A stretch of DNA of 64,000 bases. It comes from Lantana camara (lineage: Eukaryota > Streptophyta > Magnoliopsida > Lamiales > Verbenaceae). This document shows, one piece after another, positions 23,628-35,240 of the stretch. Below the pieces are notes generated by a model, which made no database searches, was not told where the DNA came from, and worked only from the letters and a program-made list of their open reading frames with translations. The stretch lies in assembly GCA_037501455.1 (NCBI GenBank), contig CM074856.1, forward strand, positions 101,959,001-102,023,000, written 5' to 3'. How positions within the stretch are numbered: position 1 is the first letter of the stretch; each line of letters starts with the position of its first letter. Made by a program: the position numbers and the translations under genes.

Positions 23628-24925
23628 CGGTCTGGGAATACATTTAGATCGGAAGTTAGACAACACTCGGGAGAGTTGGAGCTTTAAGAAAACCGATTCT
23701 TTCTGGAATCCTCTATCAGAACCATGTGAAAGAAGTTTTCAATAATTTAAATCTTTTCTCCCTCTTACTTAAAGAAAAGTCCCATCATCGACAGTACCTT
23801 GTTCTATCACCGTTTTCAAGGATGTGGGTACACCGTCTATGGTTCTCTGGTAGTAACAGGATATCAATTGACTCAGTAAATAGAAAAGGATTCAACTTGA
23901 TCAATGTCTAAAGTCTGTCTGGGACTAAAGATTGTCTTGACTATAAATAGGGCAGCCAGGATGAGCTAGAACTCTATGGGAACCGCCCTCCTCTTCGCGT
24001 GCTGCCCCGTCGCCTTCATAAACGTACCAATTGCCGTGAACACTTCAGAGACGACTGAAAATTTAGTGATCCTCTCTTTCAAGATATTTCGCAGAGTTGT
24101 TGGGTATGTTATCAAATTTCAGGGATCAAATGGAAGACGCTTCATTAAGACTTGATTTCTTCGGTGTCTAGGCAAGTGTACTTGCTGAAGTACTCTCACA
24201 GGATGAAGACCTTGATTTCGTCCTGCACGAAACATCCGCCGTGTTATTTGCTAAGGGAATTGGAGCACAACTTTCGGATTTCAAAATATGGAGTAAAGAT
24301 CCTTGCTTCGGGAAAATGCCTTACTTTGATTGAGGAAGTTGAGAAGATGGTAAAACCTGTTCTCTCTGGTTGTCGGATAAGAGCTTGTTTGGAGCACAAA
24401 GCCAGTCTTTTAAGCTTGAATACGCAATCACTTCCTAACAAGAAAGCCATGATTATTTTCAATTCCGAAACTAGAAAGCAAATGTGGCAATTAATTGGAG
24501 AAGGATGCAACCGGTAGAGCTGAGGGTTAAAAGGGTATGAGGATGTGGTGATTAATGATGATTTACGGGTTATATTAGGAAATAACACTGGACTTGAGAT
24601 GATTACCAAGAGTGGTAATTTCGAATCATAGCGGTGCAAAACAAGAAGAAATCGTAACCAAAGAATCAAGAATTCAGCCGAGTTATTTCAATACCAGAAC
24701 TTTGATCCCCGGTGAACGGTACACTTAATCATGCATATCACGTGCACCATTATTTCATTATTATTTGTTTATTATTACTTTATTATTCCTGTATACGATT
24801 CTTTGTTTACTATTAATTGCTTATGTGAACAATAAGTTGCATAACCAATATTTGCTACTTGCTCCTTGTGCGTTAATTTTAAATAATTATCCAAGTGCAT
24901 GCTTGGATTTTATGTTTTGCGTGTG

Positions 24926-25030
24926 TGAGAGACGGGGATTCTCTCAGGGTTGTCAAGAGACGGGGTTCTCTTATTACTTGTTCGAGAGACGGGGTTCTCT
25001 CGTTAATTGCTGGAGAGACGGGGCACTCTC
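24926..25030 (+). repeat. Hairpin array, four units (array A)
   Basis: Hairpins at 24,926-24,946 (TGAGAGA/TCTCTCA), 24,955-24,972 (AAGAGA/TCTCTT), 24,983-25,002 (CGAGAGA/TCTCTCG) and 25,013-25,030 (GAGAG/CTCTC). All have a CGGGG loop core. Arm changes are matched on both sides. Confidence 0.9.
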
Positions 25031-25261
25031 AACATTTCAACAACTTGTCAACTTGCTCTAGTGGAAGATTAGATTTTCGTTCAAGTGACTAGGCTCCGGA
25101 AAGTTGAGGGTCGTGATGTCACACATGGGAAGATCTTGTGGAATGAAGACCTCTTTCGAACTAATCCCTGACGGGGAGTAGCTAACCCGCGTGGGATGAA
25201 CACGTAAGAGTCAATTAAATTCCAGGAATTCAGGACATGGAATCCGAGGACGGATTCTCTT

Positions 25262-25275
25262 AAGGGGGAGAGAAT
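25262..25275 (+). other. Polypurine tract before LTR2
   Basis: AAGGGGGAGAGAAT directly abuts LTR2. The identical tract precedes LTR3 at about 29,066-29,079. Confidence 0.85.
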
Positions 25276-27476
25276 TGTAACGCCCCGAATTTCAGATAGT
25301 CAGGTACGCTCGACACGTGTGAGTTGAGCGTTAGGATTTTATTTTATTATTTTCGTTTATTCAATTTATATGTATTATATGAATTTTGTAAATTGCATTT
25401 CAACATGATTACGTGAAAATATATGAAATACGTGTCAACTTGAGAATTATTTGATAAAGTGAGGTTTAATTGTTGGAAGCATGATTAGGAGCTCTAGACT
25501 TGAAAACATGCATGAATTCTTAAAGAATTTGAAGTTATATGATAAACTCAATTATGAGCTTGAAGTAGATGAATTGTGATGATCAAGCATGATTTAAGTG
25601 TTTATGTTGGATTTTATTATCTCTTAAGTATGCTAGCATGTTTCCTTCATGATTTATTGCAATTAAGATTGAATTATATGAGTGTTGATGAATTTGGAAA
25701 TCATTTTGTGCCTCCCCTGTTCTTCATCCCCTGTTTCTGTGACTTCTGCGTAACGGGAACGGCCCTTCCCGTTCCCTTTGTATTTAGGGAACGGCCGTTC
25801 CCATGTGTTTGAAATGTGTGCTTGGCGGTGAGGACGGGGAACGACCATTCCCACTTTGTCTCACAGACGGGAACGACCGTTCCCATCTTCGGGGAGCAGC
25901 TTCAGGAGTGGGGAACGGCCCTTCCCATTTTGTACTAAAACCCGGAACGGCCGTTCCCAGCCCTCTGGAGGTGCAGAAACATTCTGCATGAAATTGGAAT
26001 TTTGGAATCCAATTCCAATGGATTATTTAACCCCAATTTGTGATTATATGATCAATTACATGCCAAAACATGATATTTGCATGCTACATTGTTTATTGCA
26101 CGATGTCTCGTACTTGATCACGCTGTGCGTCTTCTATGGAGTAATATGCTTGAATTATGGTCTCATGCACGTACATTGTCCCGTTTCTTATTCAGTTACT
26201 CTCCAAGGAGGAGATTGTCGAGCATGAGCACGTTCATGTGTCCACAAGTCGTTGTGTCGCCTGTCAAGTGAGGTTTAATTGCTAGCTATATAGAATCCGT
26301 ATTTCCCTTATGTGATCTTTCGGCCAAAAAGGTATTTATATCTATAATTTTCATGAAACTACTTATCACATCAAGCAAGTCATGTTCATGAAACGCAAGC
26401 AAGCAAGCAAGCCATGTTATTGTCATGAATGAAGCATGTTTTAGGCGAGTAGCATGACCGTTCACGTTGGGCCCGAGGGTAGTGGCTAGAGCCAACCGGG
26501 GAAAGCAAGGGCTGACGGGTAACTCTGGCGCTATCCTCACCACATTTGGGATGACCCCTGAATCCGCTGGGAGATTAGTGGAGGAAGGAGTTCCGGGCTT
26601 AGGGATTGATGTACCCTCTGCTCAACACGTCGTGGATGGTAAAGGCTAGCTACCTTTCCATCATTGGAGGGAAAAGGAGACTAGAGACGGGTCCGATACC
26701 ACGGATTATCCTCGGGTTATTGCATGATTTCCATACCATGAATGTGTTAATTAATTACACTATCGCACGATTGCACGATAATTGAATTGCATGATCACCT
26801 ATTAATTAATAATCAAGCAAGCATGTTTTACGTACATCGGAGTAAGGTTGGAGACCACCCTCACTCGCCGGGGCCATGTATTGATTGCATGAAAATGATC
26901 AAGTGTTTAATATTAATAGTTGTATTCTCGGGCGAAGGGTACTTATTCTTGAGCTTATATACTTATCCTTTATAAATCTTTACCCAAGAGTATAACTTGC
27001 ATGTTATCTGCGCTAATATGTATTTAAACCCCTCACTCGGACTTCACAGACTGACGCCTCCACCTTTCAGGTTACTGCAGGTGCACGCTAGGCGGGAGTC
27101 GAGTCGAGTCGAGTCCAATTCATGTAGTCGAGTCAACCATGGTTCGTGTAATTGGTTATTTGTTATTACTCATGAAATTGTGGTTAATACTATTGTTTTA
27201 TATTTGAAGATGAAAATATATTGATATGTAAAGTTAGAATATATTTTATTTGGTAAATGAGAAATGACATGACATGATAAATGGAAATATTTGATAGTGA
27301 TTACTTTTTGCTTCCGCTAAATTCCGTTGCATGTATAAGTTAATCCCGCCTAGCTTGTCAGTTATTGCATTGTCACCCGTTCGCTATAGGTTAGTTCATG
27401 TACGGATTGGCCGTTTCGTGTGTGGATTGACCTATAGTGCGGGGGTGTGGCACCTCCACGTGTACGGGGTGCTACA
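25276..27476 (+). mobile_element. Array A, LTR2 (2,201 bp), mosaic of LTR1 and LTR3
   Basis: This LTR is preceded by a PPT and followed by a PBS, so it serves as the 3' LTR of one unit and the 5' LTR of the next. Its first ~620 bp share variants with LTR3 (for example GATAGTCAGG, AAGTAGATG, GAGCAGCTTC). From base 26,105 onward it shares variants with LTR1 (CACGATGTCTCG, CTCCAAGGAGG). The switch point lies between 25,899 and 26,105. It carries one extra 8-bp expansion of an AAGC repeat near 26,400. Confidence 0.95.
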
Positions 27477-29079
27477 TCTAAGGTGGTATCAGAGCCCGGT
27501 TGCAAAATCGAGGTTCTAGTGTCGTGTCGAGTCAAGTCTAGGTCGTACGGCATAGGAATTACTTGACAAATTGAGAGTCTTGCATATTATTTGAATGACT
27601 TGATCTACTTGAATTACCTGAAATACTTGATAGCTTGTGTCTTGCATTGATTTACGCTATTAATTGTCAATTAATTGATCTTGAATTACCTGAAATTATG
27701 TGATCAACGTGTCTTATTTTAAACATTGATGAATTACTGTTGCATTTTATATTAAATTCTCGTTATCGGCATCAAGTATGTGATAAATATGTGATATGAA
27801 CACGCCTTATCCACATGTATTTAGTTTCAAGTGAGTTTGAGTGACAGGTTTTCGAAATGTATGAATCAAGGCCGGAGGATTTTGGAGATTTAGGAGACTG
27901 TGAGAAAACTAGAGACGAATCCACCATTCGAACCAAGTCTGCAATTTGATCAACAAGAAAGGGACACCAGCATTGAACTTAACATTTCTACGGTGACAGG
28001 TTCTTCAATGCATTCATAGACACATGCATCATAATTGTTAATTAAATTGCTTCTCATTTATAAATATTGTTATAAGTGTTATTGAGATTATCTAATTGAT
28101 GCATTAAGTATATGCTTAAATTAGTTGAAGTATTTAAATTGCTTTACTTATAAGTATATCTTTAAGTTAATATAAGTGTTTCAACGTGTTGCATTTTAAA
28201 TTATTGGTGGGTATACTATGTGCATTGACACTTTAACCATCATGCATTATTTAGTGTTTAATGTTAATAGGCTCTTCCTATGCTCTGCACAATCCTTGCT
28301 CCTATTCCTACCAACTTGAATTTAAAGAAGAGATCTCTGAATCATCGGGTATCATGTTTGTAACCGGGTCATTCCATTTTGCTTGAAGTTTAGCAATGTT
28401 TTGGGGCTGTGAGAATTATTCGTCCAGGATTTAGTAAGAGGAGGTATGATATAGGTAATAGGAAAATTTTGGGAACTAGAAAATGATGATAAGTTGAAGC
28501 AGATAAATGTTCAGAGGGTTCTTCAACCTTCAGAAATTAATCAGTATTCCGGAGATGCAATAGGAGTAAGAGAATGAACTTTTCTTGCTTCAGATTATGG
28601 TGTTGATCTTGTACATGTCAACTCTCTGGAAAGCATTAGGTGATTGTAGGATGTTGGAAAAATTTTAGTATCAGATTAAGGGGTGACAATTGGTGAGCTT
28701 CAAGTTGAGCATGCCAGTAACTGAAAAGATTAGAAAAGAACTATTAATGAAAATCTTGATTAATAACAAGTAGGATAAGGAAAAGGTTACGGGATTGGAA
28801 CCAGCCGAGAAGCATGCAAGTGGGAAAGGACAGAATCAATTTGAGGAATAAGAAAATCTCCATTTTCTTAAGGGGGAGAGTCGTTCAAGTGACTAGGCTC
28901 CGGAAAGTTGAGGGTCGTGATGTCACACATGGGAAGATCTTGTGGAATGAAGACCTCTTTCGAACTAATCCCTGACGGGGAGTAGCTAACCCGCGTGGGA
29001 TGAACACGTAAGAGTCAATTAAATTCCAGGAATTCAGGATATGGAATCCGAGGACGGATTCTCTTAAGGGGGAGAGAAT
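27477..29079 (+). mobile_element. Array A, internal region 2, deleted (1,603 bp)
   Basis: Nearly identical to internal region 1, with its PBS at 27,484-27,496, but about 1,450 bp are missing. The sequence jumps from the central purine tract (28,865-28,880) straight to the pre-PPT block through a shared TCG. The deleted part held the second GGTGAACGGT box and the whole hairpin array. The terminal PPT is kept. Confidence 0.93.
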
Positions 29080-31271
29080 TGTAACGCCCCGAATTTCAGA
29101 TAGTCAGGTACGCTCGACACGTGTGAGTTGAGCGTTAGGATTTTATTTTATTATTTTCGTTTATTCAATTTATATGTATTATATGAATTTTGTAAATTGC
29201 ATTTCAACATGATTACGTGAAAATATATGAAATACGTGTCAACTTGAGAATTATTTGATAAAGTGAGGTTTAATTGTTGGAAGCATGATTAGGAGCTCTA
29301 GACTTGAAAACATGCATGAATTCTTAAAGAATTTGAAGTTATATGATAAACTCAATTATGAGCTTGAAGTAGATGAATTGTGATGATCAAGCATGATTTA
29401 AGTGTTTATGTTGGATTTTATTATATCTTAAGTATGCTAGCATGTTTCCTTCATGATTTATTGCAATTAAGATTGAATTATATGAGTGTTGATGAATTTG
29501 GAAATCATTTTGTGCCTCCCCTGTTCTTCATCCCCTGTTTCTGTGACTTCTGCGTAACGGGAACGGCCCTTCCCGTTCCCTTTGTATTTAGGGAACGGTC
29601 GTTCCCATGTGTTTGAAATGTGTGCTTGGCGGTGAGGACGGGGAACGACCATTCCCACTTTGTCTCACAGACGGGAACGACCGTTCCCATCTTCGGGGAG
29701 CAGCTTCAGGAGTGGGGAACGGCCCTTCCCATTTTGTACTAAAACCCGGAACGGCCGTTCCCAGCCCTCTGGAGGTGCAGAAACATTCTGCATGAAATTG
29801 GAATTTTGGAATCCAATTCCAATGGATTATTTAACCCCAATTTGTGATTATATGATCAATTACATGCCAAAACATGATATTTGCATGCTACATTGTTTAT
29901 TGCACGATATCTCGTACTTGATCACGCCGTGCGTCTTCTATGGAGTAATATGCTTGAATTATGGTCTCATGCACGTACATTATCCCGTTTCTTGTTCAGT
30001 TACTCTCCAGGGAGGAGATTGTCGAGCATGAGCACGTTCACGTGTCCACAAGTCGTTGTGTCACCTGTCAGGTGAGGCTTAATTGCTAGCTATATAGAAC
30101 CCGTATTTCCCTTATGTGATCTTTCGGCCAAAAAGGTATTTATATCTATAATTTTCATGAAACCACTTATCATATCAAGCAAGTCATGTTCATGAAACTC
30201 AAGCAAGCCATGTTATTGTCATGAATGAAGCATGTTTTAGGCGAGTAGCATGACCGTTCTCGTTGGGCCCGAGGGTAGTGGCTAGAGCCAACCGGGAAAG
30301 CAAGGGCTGACGGGTAACTCTGGCACTATCCTCACCACATTTGGGATGACCCCTGAATCCGCTAGGAGATTAGTGGAGGAAGGAGTTCCGGGCTTAGGGA
30401 TTCATGTACCCTCTGCTCAACACGTCGTGGATGGTAAAGGCTAGCTACCTTTCCATCATTGGAGGGAGAAGGAGACTGGGGACGGGTCCGACACCACGGA
30501 TTGTCCTCGGGTTATTGCATGATTTCCATACCATGAATGTGTTAATTGATTACACTATCGCACGATTGCACGATAATTGAATTGCATGATCACCTATTAA
30601 TTAATAATCAAGCAAGCATGTTTCAGGTACATTGGAGTAAGGTTGGAGACCGCCCTCACTCGTCGGGGCCATGTATTGATTGCATGAAAATGATCAAGTG
30701 TTTAATATTGATAGTTGTATTCTCGGGCGAAGGGTACTTATTCTTGAACTTATATACTTATCCTTTATAAATCTTTACCCGAGAGTATAACTTGCATGTT
30801 ATCTGCGCTAATATATATTTAAACCCTTCACTCGGTCTTCACAGACTGACGCCTCCACCTTTCAGGTTACTGCAGGTGCACGCTAGGGGGGAGTCGAGTC
30901 GAGTCGAGTCTAGTTCATGTAGTCGAGTCAACCATGGTTCGTATAATTGGTTATTTGTTATTACTCAAGAAATTGTTGTTAATACTATTGTTTTATATTT
31001 GAAGATGATAATATATCGATATGTAAAGTTAGAATATATTTTATTTGGTAAATGAGAAATGACATGACATGATAAATGAAAACATTTGATAGTGATTACT
31101 TTATGCTTCCGCTAAATTCCGTTGCATGTATAAGTTAATCCCGCCTACTTTGTCAGTTATTGCATTGTCACCCGTTCGCTATAGGTTAGTTCATGTACGG
31201 ATTGGCCGTTTCGTGTGTGGACTGACCTATAGTGCGGGGGTGTGGCGCCTCTACGTGTACGGGGTGCTACA
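29080..31271 (+). mobile_element. Array A, LTR3 (2,192 bp)
   Basis: The third LTR starts TGTAACGCCCCG, preceded by a PPT, and ends GGGGTGCTACA at 31,271. It is followed by the TSD CTCAT (31,272-31,276), matching the left copy at 20,026-20,030. Its 3' half has the most private substitutions of the three. Confidence 0.97.
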
Positions 31272-31276
31272 CTCAT

Positions 31277-31896
31277 ACTCGCCGAGCTTAATGAAATGGT
31301 TGGATTATGGAACGGGAATAGAGTCTTTATTAATGTAATTTATACGTATATGATATGTAAAGTTCTTTGAAAATGATTTCCCGGTTCATAACCTTTATCT
31401 TTTACGTGCTTTTGCTTTATATGTATAGTGTGTGGGTGTGCGTTAGGCCCCTCGCTCAGTCGAGATATGATTGACACCTCTCTTTTACCACTTTTAGTTT
31501 GCAGGTCTTTTGAGCACGAGCTAGGTGGAGAAGTGGGTCGTTCGAGTCTCACTTTTGGGTAAAGGTCGTGCTAGGTACATTGCATTCGTTTTGTCTTGTA
31601 TTTATTGAATTGATCATGTTATGAATGTTGTTTTGGAAATACGAATTGTTATGGTCACGTATATTTCATCATTTGATGTATATTTTAATTTTGGGAATTT
31701 TATATTACTAGAACTCCTTTGCTTCCGCTATTTGTCTACTTTTTGCGCGCTCTGGTTTAGTTTTAGCTCCGCCTAGCCTAGTGAGTGTGTGTTCTCCCGT
31801 TCGCTTAGACTTGGGCTCGTGTATAGATTTCTCATTTCATATGCGGGTTCGGGTTTAGGTGCGGGGGATGTGGTGGCCCGCGATCCGGGGGCTAAA
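31277..31896 (+). mobile_element. B: 3' LTR, right part
   Basis: This resumes the B LTR exactly where array A interrupted it (compare 14,731 onward in the 5' LTR). It ends GGGGGCTAAA at 31,896, a single change from GCTACA, and is followed by TSD GGGTA (31,897-31,901). It contains the CAGTC/GATTG stem and the GCTAGGTGG/CCGCCTAGC pair; the first half of that pair has decayed. Confidence 0.93.
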
Positions 31897-31901
31897 GGGT
31901 A

Positions 31902-33207
31902 GATGTTGTTGTTTGCATCAATGCCAACAGCAGATAATAACACTCCACCATGCGGTCCCTTGAGGTTGCAACCGTCAACACCGATTGTCAGCCGTCAACC
32001 GCGATTGAAACCATCTTTGCAAGCTTTGAAACAGACATAGAAATGAGAAAATTTTGCTTCTCCAGTTGTATTATTTATCCCAAGTACTATAGTGGATCCC
32101 ATATTTGTTTTCCGTAACTCCTGGGCATAATCCCATAGTTTATTATACTGGAGGTCTGGCTTTGCAGTCAAATCTTTCAATGCAAGTCTTTTTGCACGGA
32201 ATGGTTGGTCCTTCGACACATTAACACGAAGTTCATGTATGACATCACGAAGTTCATATAAGACATCTTCCCTATATTTTGCATAAACCCTTTGTGGATC
32301 ATTTCTATTGAACCTCAAACTCCGTCTTGTCATGATTGCGTGAGAGGTTACGGCCTTCGTGAAATCTGCTTTGCAGACAAAGACAAGACCAACAACAAAT
32401 ACAGGGTTCCAAATATCGTTCATGTCAAACATCACAAACTGAGGTAGATTAGCTTCGTCATCGGAGATAACATTTGCATCAACCTCCACATCGCTTCCCA
32501 CAACCTCAAATTCACTCTCAGAATCAACTTCAACAGACCTTTCATCCTCACTGGCATCAGGACTAACACAGTTAGAGTACAACTTGTCATCATCTTCCGC
32601 TTCAACAAATTCAGTGTCAACTTTGAAATCACTGTCTTCATCACTTGTAGTTTCATTTCCATGTAAATTGGCATATCCTTCCTCAACACCAACATCTACA
32701 GTTTGATCTTCACTGCTAATATTTGCATCAGATAAAGCTAAGAAAAAACTACCCAAGTTCTGATCTTCACTGCCAATATCATCAGGTGGATGGAGAGCTT
32801 TTTCTTTTACGGTGGTATCAACATATTCTGTGAACAAGGAGTCATCATCAGTCAAATAAACTTCTTCCTCACACGAATTATCATCATCTTCTGATGGCCA
32901 TAATTCCCCAACTGAATTCTCCACAGCAACAACAGCATTCTCAACGGCGGCATCAAAATTATCTTCAACCTAGGATGAATTGCAATAAACGGCATCAACA
33001 AATAGGGGCATCGGAATAAAGCCACCAGCAACTAACATCGCTTGTGCCACCAAAATACCATCGTTCTGGACTAGAACAAACCCTTTGCCATTATATGATT
33101 CAATGTAAAATCTTCGCTCTTGACTGAGTCCAGGAATTGTAGAGCATATGTCATCAACTTGCTTTGTAGTTACATTCTGCCCTTTTATATAATCTGCTAC
33201 AACAACG
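31902..33207 (-). pseudogene. MULE transposase, N-terminal part
   Basis: The minus frame runs through a short globular segment (about 32,970-33,207, with GLSQERRFYIESYNGKGFVL) and a long acidic stretch (about 32,430-32,924). It then enters a MuDR-type domain (VGLVFVCKADFTKAVTSHAI, RSLRFNRNDPQRVYAKY). It ends with the start of the catalytic domain, where IGVDGCNLKGPHGGVLLSAV holds the first catalytic Asp. Two stops interrupt it: a TAG between the first segment and the acidic region (about 32,968) and a TGA just before the catalytic motif (about 31,996). Element B interrupts it at 31,901. Coding resumes at 11,804 with no frame change. Confidence 0.92.
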
Positions 33208-34040
33208 GAGTAAATTGCACCCAACACCCCTGTGTTATGACAAATTATTATAAAAAACCTCATGTTTCAAAAATTACTATAAAAAACCCTGTGTTTTCTA
33301 AAATGTGCATCGGAGACCCTGAACGCGCTTAGTGTCTTACACACGCCGAGATTCGAGTCTTTAAACTAAAAGTTAGCATGAAAAACCCTATGTTTATAAA
33401 AATATCCATAAAAATCCCTATGTTTATAAAAATATACATAAAAAACCCTGACGTCACAAATAAATTTATATAGGCCAAATAAATGAATTTAACACATGAA
33501 ATGCAAAAATTTGTAGCTACACAAATATAATCTCTAACTAAAACAATAAAAATATTATCTGAACAACTTCAAAACACAAATGAGAAAATGCATAAATTAG
33601 AAATAATTGGCCTATATTTTAAAGCATTTTTATTATGTCTAATTTATGCATTTTTTTATTTGTGTTTTGAAGCTGTTCAGATTATATTTTTATTGTATTA
33701 GTTAGAAATTGTATTTATGTACATAATGTTTTTACAAATATTTGCATTTCATGTGTTGAACTCATTTATTTGGATTATATAAGTTTATTTGTGACGTTAG
33801 GGTTTTCTATGCATATTTCTATACATATAGGGTTTTTTATGTATATTTTTATAAATATAGGGTTTTTTATGCTAACTTTTAATTTAAAGATTGCAATTTC
33901 GGCGCGTGTAAGACACTAACAGCGTTTAGGGTCTCTGATGTACATTTTAGAAAACACAGGGTTTTTTATAGTAATTTTTGAAACACAGGGTTTTTTATGA
34001 TAATTCGCCCTAACACAGGGGTGTTAGGTGCAATTTACTC
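33208..34040. mobile_element. Foldback/MITE-like element, 833 bp, TSD ACAACAACG
   Basis: Almost the whole element is one inverted repeat. The left arm starts GAGTAAATTGCACCCAACAC and the right arm ends with its near-perfect complement, the arms meeting near 33,620. The 9-bp TSD (33,199-33,207 and 34,041-34,049) is typical of the Mutator superfamily. There is no coding sequence. It sits inside the MULE transposase reading frame. Transcribed, it would form a long hairpin. Confidence 0.95.
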
Positions 34041-34049
34041 ACAACAACG

Positions 34050-34144
34050 TGTTCCCCAATATATTTGCCTTTGGGGACCAGTATGAAAGAGCCGCCACAG
34101 TGAATAAATATGCTCAAAAAATTACTTTCGGGATTTGTAAAAAA
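34050..34144 (-). pseudogene. MULE transposase, upstream coding segment
   Basis: The minus frame reads HCGGSFILVPKGKYIGEHVV and continues directly into the segment left of the foldback element once the 9-bp duplication is allowed for. A TTTCAG acceptor-like site lies at about 34,145-34,150, so this may be the start of an exon. No start codon was identified upstream. Confidence 0.75.
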
Positions 34145-34235
34145 CTGAAACATACACAAAGTAATGGTAATAAAAGGCTATAAATAAAAGCTCTCTCCAA
34201 CAAATGGCACATTTACTGCACTCAACTGTAACAAC

Positions 34236-35232
34236 CAGTGTTTTGAAAACCGGACCGGACCGGCCGGTCCGCCCGGTTCAACCGGTGACCGGTGCCTGGT
34301 CCGGTCCGATTGGGCCTCCAAAACCGGCTGTAATCGGACCAGTTCAGGGCCGGAAAAACCGGCCGGTTAACCGGCGGTTTTGGCCCTGATAACCGGACCG
34401 GACCGCCGGTTTACCTAATTGTAAACTCGTTTTCCTTTTTTTTTTTTTTTTTTTTTTTCCCGACTTCTCATCTCATTTGTTTTTGGCTTTTTAGGCTCAA
34501 TGTTATTTATTTGAAGTTTGAAATCAACTTATTTATTATTTTCTTGGGCAACTTTTTAAGATCTTGAAATAATCTTCATTTCCAATCTACACAAAATGAG
34601 AGAAAATAGTAGATTACCAGTAATGTAATGTGGAATTCTTCTTCAGCTAAATGAAAAGGAAAAAACAACAACGGATTAGGTTATTAACCATTGCCCTTGG
34701 CTGCCAATGCTCGCCAAATCTTCATCTTCAATGCCTGAAAAATCTTCATCTTCAATGTGGCGGCACATAGTGAGAGAGAAATAAGAGGGTTGGCTTCCTA
34801 GGGTTTCGTTTAATTACATGAATGAATGAGGAGGCTTTTTAACTTTATTATAGGGATCATTGGGCCAAAACTTTTTATTTTTATGGGCTAGGATCTTTTA
34901 GTGGGCTGCATATATATTTGATGATTAAATTAGTGACTTAGATTTATCTATTTTTAAACTTGTTAAATATTGCATTGAAATTCAATCTTATTAGTATTTT
35001 GTATTTTTGTTAAATGTTAAGTAATATTGGTTTTGTGTTAAATGTGAAGAAAATTAAAATTTGAAATGTTTGTGTATTTTTTTATTTTTAAGATACTATA
35101 TAAATAATAAAATAATAATTAATTATTTATTACGTCATACCGGTTGAACCGGTGGTTCGACCGATCGAACCGGTTGAACCGGTAACCAGTAAGGCCACCG
35201 GTTCGTCCTCCGGTCCGGTTTTGAAAACATTG
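34236..35232. mobile_element. Non-autonomous hAT-type element, 997 bp, TSD GTAACAAC
   Basis: Terminal inverted repeats begin CAGTGTTTTGAAAACCGG and end CCGGTTTTGAAAACATTG. The 8-bp TSD GTAACAAC (34,228-34,235 and 35,233-35,240) is diagnostic of hAT elements. Subterminal regions are dense in CCGGT and ACCGG motifs, likely transposase-binding repeats (family knowledge). The centre is AT-rich with a poly-T run at about 34,436-34,458. No transposase is encoded; the 61-residue frame at 34,204 is a by-product. Confidence 0.95.
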
Positions 35233-35240
35233 GTAACAAC

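Larger units (their letters stand above)
22223..25275 (+). mobile_element. Array A, internal region 1 (3,053 bp), LARD-like
   Basis: Begins with a PBS (22,230-22,242) and ends with a PPT (25,262-25,275). No gag or pol is recognisable; the short reading frames at 24,152-24,669 match no family I know. Conserved non-coding modules in order: box with GGTGACAGGTTC (about 22,735), GCATTGACACTTTAACC box (about 22,975), central purine tract (23,611-23,627), GGTGAACGGTAC box (about 24,711), four hairpins (24,926-25,030) and the pre-PPT block GGAAAGTTGAGGGTCGTGA (25,098-25,116). This fits a LARD-like non-autonomous element. Confidence 0.9.

Noticed and set aside
24926..25030. CRISPR-like array
   Set aside because: Units are palindromes with differing arms, not identical repeats with unique spacers, and they lie in a plant retrotransposon.
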